Shown one piece after another: positions 1-7,696 of a DNA stretch of 64,000 bases. The translations under genes and the position numbers were made by a program. Origin of the DNA: Gammaproteobacteria bacterium (GTDB lineage Bacteria > Pseudomonadota > Gammaproteobacteria > JASBUN01); assembly GCA_030147845.1 (NCBI GenBank), contig JASBUN010000036.1, positions 62,001-126,000 on the forward strand. The letters are read 5' to 3'. Each line of letters starts with the position of its first letter. Position 1 is the first letter of the stretch. A model generated the notes under the pieces. The model saw only the letters and a list, made by a program, of their open reading frames with translations, had not been told where the DNA came from and did not search any database.

Positions 1-327
1 AATGTTGATGTAGGCTAAAAGATCGGCTGACAACGCCACGATACGCCGGGTAAAACACCGATCTACGACCGCGGGTTGTTCGCAAACACATCAGGGCCGG
101 TATCCGGTCGGCGCGGATGACCCGTAGTGACGGTCCGCACATCGACTCGGTTGAGGTTAAAGCCGATAGCACTCACTGCTACAACCGCCCGGACTAACAA
201 CGGGTCGGCCGACACAGCCTTGCGCATCGCCGGTTGGGACGATTCGCCGTCGACGTTCCCCAGTTTGGTATTCGTGCCGCGGCGCACACTTGCCGAACAA
301 GCGTGCCTCCTGCAATACTGTCGCTGA
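1..327. other. Intergenic or gene-end stretch, no supported gene
   Basis: No convincing gene is seen before the first ORF at 328. A 74-codon minus-strand frame (63-287) and a 66-codon plus-strand frame (127-327) overlap each other; neither has a ribosome-binding site or a fold I recognise. The minus frame could be the tail of a gene, but its reading frame does not extend past a GTG at 287. Confidence 0.4.
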
Positions 328-1536
328 ATGCCAACGGCGCCACTCCCAACCGCCCCCGTGACCGCTATACCTCCCGCATGGCCGCGTCCCGATTACGCCG
401 GTAACGGCATCGTCAATCTCATGGCAACGCTAATCGGCGCCTGCGGCGGGCAGTCCAATTACCCGCCTATGGCGCAACTGTCGGTCGAGCGGCTGCGGCC
501 GCGCCGTTGTCTTGCACTCATGGTCATCGACGGGCTTGGCTATGAATTTCTCAGCCGCCACCCGGACAGCTTTCTATTCCATCATCTACACAGTCGCCTA
601 AGTTCGGTGTTTCCGTCCACCACCGTCTCTGCCATCACTACCTACGGCACCGGTCTGGCGCCACGTGAGCACGGGCTGACCGGCTGGTTCACCTATTTGC
701 GCGCGCTCGACAGCGTCGCCACCATACTGCCGTTTCGACCGCGTCAGGGCGGCAGCGGCTATCGCGAACTGGGCCTGGACGCCGCCGAGGTCTTCAACTT
801 CGGCTCGATTTTCGGCCGCATCCGACGCCGCGGCCACGTCATCAGCGCAGCGCAGCTGATCGATTCGGACTTTAGTCGCGCGATCAACGGTAGCGCGCAG
901 AAACATGGCTACCGCAACCTCGACGATTTTTTTGCATTGAGCGCGCGCGTCATACGCGGCGTGCAGGAACCGAGCTATGTGTACGCCTACTGGCCCGAAC
1001 TCGACAGCCTGTCGCACCGCTTCGGCGCCAACAGCGCGCCGGTTGAAACGCACTTCCGGGCACTCGATAACGGTGTCGCACGCTTATCGGAACAGCTGCG
1101 TGGCAGCGACGTAACGCTGCTGATTTGCGCCGATCACGGTCTCACCGATACGGCACCGAGCGCGACCGTATGGCTGCAGGACCATCCGCGTCTGGCCGAT
1201 ACCCTGCGCTTGCCCTTGTGCGGCGAGCCGCGCGTGGCGTATTGCTACGTTCGCCCAGGGCGCCAGGAAGAATTCCAGGCCTATATGCATCAGCACTTGG
1301 CCGACCGCTGTGTCGCCGTTCCGGCCGCACAGCTGGCCGAGAGCGGCTACTTCGGCGTCGGGCCAGAGCATCCCGAGTTTGGCAGCCGTATTGGCGACTT
1401 CGCCGTACTCATGCGCGACAACTATGTCATACGTGACCGTGTCGCCGGGGAACGTCCGTTCGAGCAGATTGGTGTGCACGGCGGCCTCACTGCGGCCGAG
1501 CTGTATGTGCCGTTGGTCCTGTACGAACCGGATTGA
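328..1536 (+). CDS. Alkaline phosphatase superfamily phosphodiesterase / nucleotide pyrophosphatase-like protein
   Basis: 402 aa. It carries the metal-site signatures of the type I phosphodiesterase/nucleotide pyrophosphatase branch of the alkaline phosphatase superfamily: VIDGLG with the first metal-binding Asp at residue 68, FPSTT with the likely nucleophile Thr99, an ELDSLSHRFG segment near residue 210 that supplies an Asp and a His, ADHG near 270, and a late GVHGG that supplies the last His. No signal peptide is evident, so it is probably cytoplasmic. Enzymes of this group hydrolyse phosphodiester or pyrophosphate bonds; the substrate cannot be told from sequence. The gene stands alone, with no clear Shine-Dalgarno before its ATG, and a TetR-type regulator gene follows 90 bp downstream. 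Confidence 0.85.
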   Translation: MPTAPLPTAPVTAIPPAWPRPDYAGNGIVNLMATLIGACGGQSNYPPMAQLSVERLRPRRCLALMVIDGLGYEFLSRHPDSFLFHHLHSRLSSVFPSTTVSAITTYGTGLAPREHGLTGWFTYLRALDSVATILPFRPRQGGSGYRELGLDAAEVFNFGSIFGRIRRRGHVISAAQLIDSDFSRAINGSAQKHGYRNLDDFFALSARVIRGVQEPSYVYAYWPELDSLSHRFGANSAPVETHFRALDNGVARLSEQLRGSDVTLLICADHGLTDTAPSATVWLQDHPRLADTLRLPLCGEPRVAYCYVRPGRQEEFQAYMHQHLADRCVAVPAAQLAESGYFGVGPEHPEFGSRIGDFAVLMRDNYVIRDRVAGERPFEQIGVHGGLTAAELYVPLVLYEPD

Positions 1537-1562
1537 GTCCTCCATCCATGGCAACCTGAATA

Positions 1563-1593
1563 TATTTGTAGACAAAATTATTATTGTTGTATA
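1563..1593 (+). promoter_or_regulatory. AT-rich promoter with palindrome upstream of tetR-like gene
   Basis: The gap before the TetR-type gene is strikingly AT-rich. It contains TTGTAG (1564-1569) and TATATA (1588-1593) 18 bp apart, a plausible sigma-70 promoter. The -35 lies inside a perfect dyad TTTGT-AG-ACAAA (1563-1574), the usual position for autoregulatory operators of TetR-family repressors. Operator function is inferred. Confidence 0.4.
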
Positions 1594-1626
1594 TAAAATT
1601 ATAAAAAGCGGCGACGGGACAAAGAC

Positions 1627-2304
1627 ATGGCTACCCGAATAAACATCCCACTGCGCGAACGTAAGCACGCCCGCACGAAATTGGCCCTACTGCAAGCAGC
1701 GTTAACGCGCATCGAACAAGATCCGTTGGAGGACATTGCGGTCAAGGATCTGTGCGATACGGCGATGGTTTCAGAGGCAACTTTCTTTAACTACTTTCCG
1801 CGCAAGGCGGATCTGTTGGCCTATCACAGCCAGCTCTGGAGTCTGGAACTCAACTGGCATGGGCGCGCCACCGCACAACAGACGCCTGGTCTGAAGGCGA
1901 TCGAAGCGGTATTTCGTCAGGCCGCGCAACAAGTGCAGGCCCGTCCCGGCGTCATCGGCGAACTGATCGCCTACCAGGCGCGCGTGCGCGGTCGGCCGCC
2001 AGCCGTCGAGCTCGGCCGCGCCGAGCGCTTGGAGGCGTTCCCGAATCTGGCCGACATCGATAGCCTACCCGCGGGCGGCTTGGAAGCCGTGCTGGTGCCG
2101 AACTTACAACATGCCATCGAACGTGGCGAACTGCCTGCCAATACCCACGTCCATTCGGTCATGGTGGCACTGATTTCCATTTTCTATGGCGTACCGTTGA
2201 CGCTGGCGCGCGCCAACCCCGGCGCCGTGAGTAGCATGTATTTACAGCAGTTACTGGTGCTGTGGGCGGGTGTACGTGCGGCCGCGAGCGGCACACCGCG
2301 CTGA
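1627..2304 (+). CDS. TetR/AcrR family transcriptional regulator
   Basis: 225 aa. The N-terminal 65 residues form a TetR-type helix-turn-helix: helix 1 around RTKLALLQAAL, then DIAVKDLCDTAMVSEATFF with the recognition helix, ending in the family hallmark NYFPRKADLL. The C-terminal ligand-binding and dimerisation part is divergent, as usual, so the effector is unknown. An AT-rich promoter with a short palindrome lies immediately upstream. The gene sits between a phosphodiesterase-like gene and a ferredoxin-NADP reductase gene on the same strand. Either neighbour could be a target, and the flavin reductase 110 bp downstream could be co-transcribed; both are inferences. Confidence 0.85.
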   Translation: MATRINIPLRERKHARTKLALLQAALTRIEQDPLEDIAVKDLCDTAMVSEATFFNYFPRKADLLAYHSQLWSLELNWHGRATAQQTPGLKAIEAVFRQAAQQVQARPGVIGELIAYQARVRGRPPAVELGRAERLEAFPNLADIDSLPAGGLEAVLVPNLQHAIERGELPANTHVHSVMVALISIFYGVPLTLARANPGAVSSMYLQQLLVLWAGVRAAASGTPR

Positions 2305-2412
2305 TTGGCCTGTTATTCCGCATCTGCGCCGGGGTTGAATTCCTGAGTATTTTCCTCAAGTATTAACTACCGCCCGGGGCATCCCGGGATACGACTACGT
2401 CAGGAGTACCGA

Positions 2413-3159
2413 ATGGCAACAAGTTGGGTTGAAGGGTGTGTGGTAAGCAAGCGGCATTGGACGGATGAGTTGTTCTCGCTGCAAATCAACGCGCCCGTCG
2501 AGCCCTATCAAGCGGGCCAGTTCACACGATTGGCCGCCGATATTGGCGGTGAACGCATCGCCCGCCCTTATTCATACGTCAACCCACCCGACCAACGGCC
2601 ATTGGAGTTTTATTTCATTACCGTACCGGACGGCCCGCTGACCAGCCATATGGTAGGTCTGGAGGCCGGCGACAAACTCTGGGTGCAAGCGCGGCCGGCG
2701 GGCTTCTTTACGCTGGACGAGGTGCCGGACGCCGAATATTTGTGGTTACTGTGCACCGGTACGGCTTTGGGGGTATTTCTTGCCATCCTCAAGAGCGAAC
2801 AACCCTGGCGCCGCTTTTCGCGCGTGGTGCTGGCGCACGGCGTGCGCAGCGCACCGGAACTAGCCTATCGTGACACGATCGCCGAAATTCAGGCGCAACA
2901 CGGTGATCAGTTCCGCATGATCTCGCTGGTCAGCCGTGAGGATAGTGAATGCTCGATCCGTGGGCGCATCACGCACGCCATTGAAGATGGGCGCCTGGAA
3001 GCAATCGCGGCCGCGCCCATCAACGCCGAGCAGGCGCAGGTCATGATTTGCGGCAATCCGGACATGGTACGTGATACCACGGCGCTGCTTGAACAACGCG
3101 GTATGAGCAAAAACCGGCGTAGCAAACCGGGGCACATTACCATCGAACGTTATTGGTAG
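2413..3159 (+). CDS. fpr: Ferredoxin--NADP(+) reductase
   Basis: 248 aa, the usual length for bacterial subclass I FNR. The FAD-binding motif RPYSYVNPP is near residue 52. The NADP-binding segment CTGTALGVFLAIL is near 115, and CGNPDMVRDT near 215 matches the FNR nucleotide loop. The protein ends in ERYW, the aromatic C-terminus that stacks on the flavin in this subclass. It transfers electrons between NADPH and ferredoxin or flavodoxin in the cytoplasm, and in gammaproteobacteria often supports oxidative-stress defence and Fe-S cluster assembly. AGGAG (2402-2406) precedes the ATG. Just upstream are two imperfect direct repeats (TTCCTGAGTATT and TTCCTCAAGTATT, about 2340-2365), perhaps a regulatory site. 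Confidence 0.93.
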   Translation: MATSWVEGCVVSKRHWTDELFSLQINAPVEPYQAGQFTRLAADIGGERIARPYSYVNPPDQRPLEFYFITVPDGPLTSHMVGLEAGDKLWVQARPAGFFTLDEVPDAEYLWLLCTGTALGVFLAILKSEQPWRRFSRVVLAHGVRSAPELAYRDTIAEIQAQHGDQFRMISLVSREDSECSIRGRITHAIEDGRLEAIAAAPINAEQAQVMICGNPDMVRDTTALLEQRGMSKNRRSKPGHITIERYW

Positions 3160-3320
3160 ACGGGCGCGCCAGCCACCGACGCACATGTCTGCCGACCATA
3201 GCGCGCGCAGCCCTGAGTGGCCGCGCCGTACGCCCTTGCCGCTGCAGCCGATAGCCGCAGGGGACTTCTCGAACGGCCTGCTAGTCTTATGACCGATGCG
3301 TGCTGCGTAAGGAGGATGCC

Positions 3321-4373
3321 ATGACCGATATCGCCGCTATCCTGGCTGACGAAGCCGAACCACTGCTGACCTACCGATGCACCGCCATCGACAAACAACA
3401 ACTGCAGTTACCAGGGGCCGATTTTATCGACCGTGTGGTAGCCGTCAGCGATCGCGGCCCGCGCGTGATGCGAAATCTCCAGGCGCTGTTCGCGCACGGC
3501 CGTTTAGCCGGTACCGGCTATTTATCGATATTGCCGGTTGATCAGGGAGTCGAGCACAGCGCCGGCGCGTCGTTCGCGCCCAACCCGATCTATTTCGATC
3601 CGGACAACATCGTCCGCCTGGCCATCGAGGCCGGTTGCAATGCGGTGGCATCGACGCTCGGCGTACTCGGTGCCGTATCGCGCCGCTACGCGCATAAGAT
3701 TCCGTTTATTCTCAAGCTCAATCATAACGAGTTGCTATCGTATCCGGCGCTGTATGATCAAACCTTATTTGCCTCGGTCGAGCAGGCCTTCGAACTTGGC
3801 GCGGTGGCGGTAGGCGCAACCGTCTACTACGGTTCGCACGAATCACGTCGTCAAATTCAGGAGGTTAGCGCCGCGTTTCAACATGCCCACGAATTGGGCC
3901 TGGCGACCGTGCTTTGGGCCTATCTGCGCAACCCGGCCTTCGACTTCGATGGTACCGACTACCACGCCGCCGCCGACTTGACCGGCCAGGCCAACCACCT
4001 CGCCGCCACCATCGAAGCCGACATCGTCAAGCAGAAACAGGCCGAAGGCAACGGCGGCTACACGGCGCTCAAATTCGGCAAGACTCACCCGAAAGTGTAC
4101 GACCAGCTGACCACCGATCACCCGATTGATCTCGTGCGTTATCAGGTCGCCAACTGTTTCATGGGACGCGCCGGCCTGATCAACTCCGGTGGACCATCGG
4201 GCGGTAAAGACGATCTTCGCCAAGCCGTGCGCACTGCGGTGATCAACAAGCGCGCGGGCGGCATGGGCGTGATCTCGGGACGCAAGTCGTTTCAGAAACC
4301 CATGGCCGAAGGCGTTGAACTGCTCAACGCCATACAAGACGTCTATTTGTCGGCACAAGTGACGGTCGCCTGA
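3321..4373 (+). CDS. fbaB: Fructose-bisphosphate aldolase, class I (DhnA/FbaB type)
   Basis: 350 aa. Almost the whole chain matches E. coli FbaB as I remember it, including [20 protein letters not shown], the [14 protein letters not shown] strand, [24 protein letters not shown] and [15 protein letters not shown]. This family uses a Schiff-base lysine to cleave fructose 1,6-bisphosphate to glyceraldehyde 3-phosphate and dihydroxyacetone phosphate, or the reverse in gluconeogenesis. An upstream in-frame start exists at 3300, but AAGGAGG at 3309-3315 lies just before the ATG at 3321, which also matches the family N-terminus (MTDIA). The gene converges on the HDOD gene; the 36-bp gap holds an inverted repeat (GTTGGC/GCCAAC) but no T-run. 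Confidence 0.95.
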   Translation: MTDIAAILADEAEPLLTYRCTAIDKQQLQLPGADFIDRVVAVSDRGPRVMRNLQALFAHGRLAGTGYLSILPVDQGVEHSAGASFAPNPIYFDPDNIVRLAIEAGCNAVASTLGVLGAVSRRYAHKIPFILKLNHNELLSYPALYDQTLFASVEQAFELGAVAVGATVYYGSHESRRQIQEVSAAFQHAHELGLATVLWAYLRNPAFDFDGTDYHAAADLTGQANHLAATIEADIVKQKQAEGNGGYTALKFGKTHPKVYDQLTTDHPIDLVRYQVANCFMGRAGLINSGGPSGGKDDLRQAVRTAVINKRAGGMGVISGRKSFQKPMAEGVELLNAIQDVYLSAQVTVA

Positions 4374-4409
4374 GACGTTGGCCGGCGCACGCCAACCGGC
4401 GCCTCGGAC

Positions 4410-5312
4410 TCAACGGTAGATCGGCACCGGATAAATAACGTCGAGGATCTGATCGAAACCTTGGGCGGCCTCCTGCACTGCCGAAGACAGTACGGCATCC
4501 GTCAAACCGCTGTTCGCCCACGCAACCGGGTCGATGCCCGTGATTTCCGCTTGGCGCGGTACCGCTTCCGGCTCAATCAAGGCGGCGTAAGGATCGTAGC
4601 TGGGCACATCGACGTCTTCCGCCCAATGCGTTATCGCATTGGCGATATGCACCAACGAGGCATCCATCTGCGGACTCGGTCCGCGCGTCGGATGATGATG
4701 AAACTCGACCGCGCTACGCAACGCCAACGGCAGCTTCCACGCGCGCATGAGCTCGGCGCAAACCTGGGCGTGATCGAATCCCAGCGTCTCCCACTCGACC
4801 TCGCACGGCTGATGTGGGCGCTGACCAAGCTGCTCGAGGATAATGACCGAGGCATCGGGCAGACGATTGTAGATCAGTAATCGGCCGACATCGTGTAACA
4901 GACCGGCCACGAATAAGCGTTCGGCGTGCAAAATACCGCAGCGAAGCGCCAACTGCCGTGCCACCAAGCCACAAAACACGCTGTGCTTCCAGAAGTTCAC
5001 CATATTGACGAGTTCGGTGGGAATACGCGCGAACACCTCAACCGCCGATGCGGCCAGTGCCAGATTGCGCAGCTCGCGTACGCCGACGACGCTGACGGCG
5101 CGGCTGGCGGTGTCGATACGCGTGCCCAATCCGTAAAAGGCGCTGTTGACGAGTTTCAGCAATCGTACCGTCAAGGCCGGATCCTGACTCAAAACTGCAC
5201 CGATCTGTTCGGCCGTGCTGCGCGGATCGTCCGCTAGCTGCTGAATGCGCAGACATACCTCAGGCAGCGAGACCAACGCCAGATTGTCACCCACCAGGTC
5301 AGATGCTTGCAT
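4410..5312 (-). CDS. HDOD domain protein
   Basis: About 300 aa from the ATG at 5312 (MQASDLVGDN). An upstream in-frame start at 5429 exists but lies in unconserved sequence. The HDOD core is clear: LPEVCLRIQQLADDPRSTAEQIGAVLSQDP..., LLKLVNSAFYG, the segment AVSVVGVRELRNLAL, then HD-like RLFVAGLLHDVGRLLIY and GFDHAQVCAELMRAWKLP. HDOD proteins are HD-superfamily relatives that usually lack catalytic metal ligands and act in signalling, chemotaxis or motility output. Here LLHDVG keeps the HD pair, so loss of catalysis cannot be assumed. Monocistronic, with no partner domain. Confidence 0.85.
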   Translation of the reverse strand: MQASDLVGDNLALVSLPEVCLRIQQLADDPRSTAEQIGAVLSQDPALTVRLLKLVNSAFYGLGTRIDTASRAVSVVGVRELRNLALAASAVEVFARIPTELVNMVNFWKHSVFCGLVARQLALRCGILHAERLFVAGLLHDVGRLLIYNRLPDASVIILEQLGQRPHQPCEVEWETLGFDHAQVCAELMRAWKLPLALRSAVEFHHHPTRGPSPQMDASLVHIANAITHWAEDVDVPSYDPYAALIEPEAVPRQAEITGIDPVAWANSGLTDAVLSSAVQEAAQGFDQILDVIYPVPIYR

Positions 5313-5687
5313 CGACCGTGCCCCCGGGAAAGACGCGATAATTTCATAATACTGCCCCATACAATAGTGTGCCATGATGCCGAAGTACACCCGCTCGCAA
5401 TTACCCCGTAATTGATCTCGGCCGGCCACGGCCAGCGATATTCAACGTCCCTGCAGCAATACCAAAGCGGCGTAAACATCAGGATTTCCCAGTTACCGCT
5501 ATGCTTACAGGCGAACAGCGGGCATCGGAATTTCGGCGCCGCAATCCGGATTGTCGCGCGCACCGGCACCGGTTCGTGCCTACCTGGGACACGCTGAAAA
5601 ACGGCTACGGCCAACCGCCGGCGCGTTGCATTCCGCCCGCGAATACCGCAGCCTGTTGCGTATACACCGTTAATTAAGGACGCCCGC
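5313..5687. other. Divergent intergenic region
   Basis: 375 bp between the divergent HDOD and SseB-like genes. It should hold both promoters. TATACA at 5661-5666 is a possible -10 for the SseB-like gene, without a good -35. No RNA gene or repeat is seen. Confidence 0.4.
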
Positions 5688-6119
5688 ATGAACGACCAAC
5701 AAGAACAAGATTTCGAACCACGCAACGAGTTGGAACGCCAGTTACTCGCCACACACGAAGGCAGCATATCGGCCGAAGAGTTCATGCGCGCGTTGCCGGG
5801 CGCACAGGTCTTCATGCCGGTCGAAGACAATCCGGGTATCAACGGCTTTCAGGAGTCGCGACGCGCCGCGCCGCTTTCGCTCGAGGCCGAAGACGGTACA
5901 CAAGTGCTCATTCTGTTCACCAGTCCGGAGCGCGCCAAACCGTTTCTACAAGACTACCCCGGCTTCGCGGGCGGCATTCTCGAAGAGCTGTGTTGGGTGC
6001 TGCAAAAAATGGGGAGCGGTTACGGCGTCGCCATCAACCCGGGCTGGCATATCGGTATCGATCTGGATCCGGAAATGGTCACGCAGTTAGCGCGGCAGGC
6101 CGCCGCTAAGCTGCAGTAG
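5688..6119 (+). CDS. SseB family protein
   Basis: 143 aa, acidic, no signal peptide. The pattern NELERQLLATHEGSISAEEF..., a short VFMPVED strand, then the segment around TQVLILFTSPERAKPFLQDYP and a C-terminal GYGVAINPGWHIGIDLDP fits the SseB N-terminal domain family (a small alpha/beta domain first noted in the SseB serine-sensitivity enhancer). Molecular function is not known. AAGGA lies 7 bp before the ATG. The stop is 12 bp before the next ORF, so the two may be co-transcribed. Confidence 0.75.
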   Translation: MNDQQEQDFEPRNELERQLLATHEGSISAEEFMRALPGAQVFMPVEDNPGINGFQESRRAAPLSLEAEDGTQVLILFTSPERAKPFLQDYPGFAGGILEELCWVLQKMGSGYGVAINPGWHIGIDLDPEMVTQLARQAAAKLQ

Positions 6120-6131
6120 AGCGCTACTGTC

Positions 6132-6989
6132 ATGCAGCCCGACAGGCAGGCAAGCGTCACTCGTTTATTTCCGCTACCGGCACAAACGGCGCCGTTGGAA
6201 GGCCTGTATCTCGGCCACGATATACGTGCCGCCGGCGACACCAGCGCCGCGTTCGTCTATACCAATTTCATCAGCAGCCTGGACGGTCACATCTCCGAAG
6301 TGGAACCCGGCGGCAAGCGGCGGCGCGTACCGCAGGCCATCGCCAATGACCGCGATTGGCGCCTGTACATGGAATTGGCCGCGCAGGCCGACGTCGTCCT
6401 TACCAGCGCCCGTCACCTGCGCGCGATCGTCGACGGCCGCCACACCGAATTAGTCGATATCGGCCACGGCCCACATGCCGACCTGGCCGACTGGCGTCGA
6501 GCGCGCGGCCTGGCCGCGCAACCGGCCATCGCCGTCATGAGCACGCGCCTCGATCTACCGATTGCGGCGCTGCGCGACCGCTTGGCTACGCCGCTGCGCG
6601 TAGTAACCACTTCGACCGCACCGGAACGCCGTGTAGCCGCATTGCAAGCCGAGGGCATCGAGGTACTGCACGGCGGTGACGGCGATAGCGTCGACGGCCG
6701 CCTACTGGTACAGGCGCTGGGCGGCTGCGGCTTACGCTGCATTTACTCGATCGCCGGTCCACGGGTACTACACACCTTGCTGGCGGCCGGCGTATTGAAT
6801 CGGCTCTATTTGAGCCTGGCGCAGGTGCTTCTCGGCGGCGAGCGCTACGACACCCTGACCCACGGCCCGGTTTTTACCCCGCCCGCGCGTATGCAACTGC
6901 ATCAGCTCTACCTGGACCCGGCGGCACCGCCTGGCGGCGGCCAATTGCTGGCATGCTTTGAGACCCGGCGCGAATCGCGGCCCGACTGA
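6132..6989 (+). CDS. RibD C-terminal domain / dihydrofolate-reductase-like pyrimidine reductase family protein
   Basis: 285 aa. The segment FVYTNFISSLDGHISEVEPGG is the first strand and substrate loop of the RibD reductase domain. It is followed by DWRLYMELAAQADVVLTSARHLR, a Rossmann-like middle with IAVMSTRLDLP, and a C-terminal GGCGLRCIYSIAGPRVLHTLLAAGVLNRLYLSLAQVLLGG, all in the order expected for NADPH-dependent RibD_C enzymes. The N-terminal deaminase domain of true RibD is absent, so it is probably a stand-alone reductase rather than the riboflavin enzyme. It lies 12 bp after the SseB-like gene on the same strand. Confidence 0.82.
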   Translation: MQPDRQASVTRLFPLPAQTAPLEGLYLGHDIRAAGDTSAAFVYTNFISSLDGHISEVEPGGKRRRVPQAIANDRDWRLYMELAAQADVVLTSARHLRAIVDGRHTELVDIGHGPHADLADWRRARGLAAQPAIAVMSTRLDLPIAALRDRLATPLRVVTTSTAPERRVAALQAEGIEVLHGGDGDSVDGRLLVQALGGCGLRCIYSIAGPRVLHTLLAAGVLNRLYLSLAQVLLGGERYDTLTHGPVFTPPARMQLHQLYLDPAAPPGGGQLLACFETRRESRPD

Positions 6990-7212
6990 AAACACGGCGA
7001 GGCGTAACCACGATCCTGCCGCGGCGCGCCTGCCAGTGGTGTAATTGCACCGCGTCGGCGACCGCTATTGGTGGATTTCCCGCTGTCCGCCCGCAGGCAA
7101 CCGTCGGCGGCCTGTCACCACGGCTCGCCATACGTGGCACGCTCTATGCTAAGTCCACCATCCTAGCCGGCCAAGGCCGGTACTTTTGATTCACATCACG
7201 GAGAGCGCTCGG

Positions 7213-7644
7213 ATGAAACCACTAAAAACCGTCCCCAAGATCCTATTGAGTGCGGCGTTCAGCGCCGGACTGGCGTTGTCCGCCCCCGGCGTGAGCTTCG
7301 CCGCTCACAGTAAGGACAAACAGCTCAGCACCGCATTCCACCACGCCAGTCTGGCGGTCAAGGTCAAGCAGGCCAAGATGCTGCACGAGCACATGCATCA
7401 CGTCCTCAACTGCCTTGAAGGCAAGGATGGCAAGGATTTCGATGCCTCCGCCGGCGACCCCTGCAAAGGTCAGGGTAACGGCGCGATGAATGAGGCCAAC
7501 ATGTCGTCGCATCGCAAGGCGCTGCTACAACAAGCAGCGGATCTGGCCCGCACCGGCACCCAGATCGCCGCCTATCATCCGGCGCACGACGTCGCACTGG
7601 CGGTACGCGACCTACTGCACGAAGCCGAAAAGAGCAGCAAATAG
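7213..7644 (+). CDS. Small His-rich exported protein of unknown function
   Basis: 143 aa from the ATG at 7213; a TTG at 7186 in frame is less likely. A Sec signal peptide (KTVPKILLSAAFSAGLALS, cleavage after SFA) is followed by a helical domain rich in His (FHHAS, HEHMHHVLNC), two Cys (NCLEG and DPCKG, a probable disulfide) and a C-terminal amphipathic helix. I do not recognise a named family, although an HxxHHVLNC...PC pattern of this kind appears in small periplasmic proteins of sulfur-oxidising gammaproteobacteria. The histidines might bind metal or haem, but that is inference. The gene converges on yheS. Confidence 0.7.
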   Translation: MKPLKTVPKILLSAAFSAGLALSAPGVSFAAHSKDKQLSTAFHHASLAVKVKQAKMLHEHMHHVLNCLEGKDGKDFDASAGDPCKGQGNGAMNEANMSSHRKALLQQAADLARTGTQIAAYHPAHDVALAVRDLLHEAEKSSK

Positions 7645-7657
7645 CGGTTTCCCGGCA

Positions 7658-7696
7658 AGCGGGATCCGGACCTCATCTGTTAGTCCGGGTTCCGCT
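7658..7696. terminator. Stem-loop between convergent genes
   Basis: A stem of about 14 positions (arms 7658-7671 and 7683-7696, one mismatch and one G-U pair, 11-nt loop) spans the gap between the small exported protein and yheS, overlapping the yheS stop. It lacks a clear T-tract on either strand, so it may be a weak bidirectional or Rho-assisted terminator. Confidence 0.4.

Noticed and set aside
63-287. 74-codon minus-strand frame at the window start
   Set aside because: GTG start without ribosome site, overlapping another frame; no family recognised, so not called.
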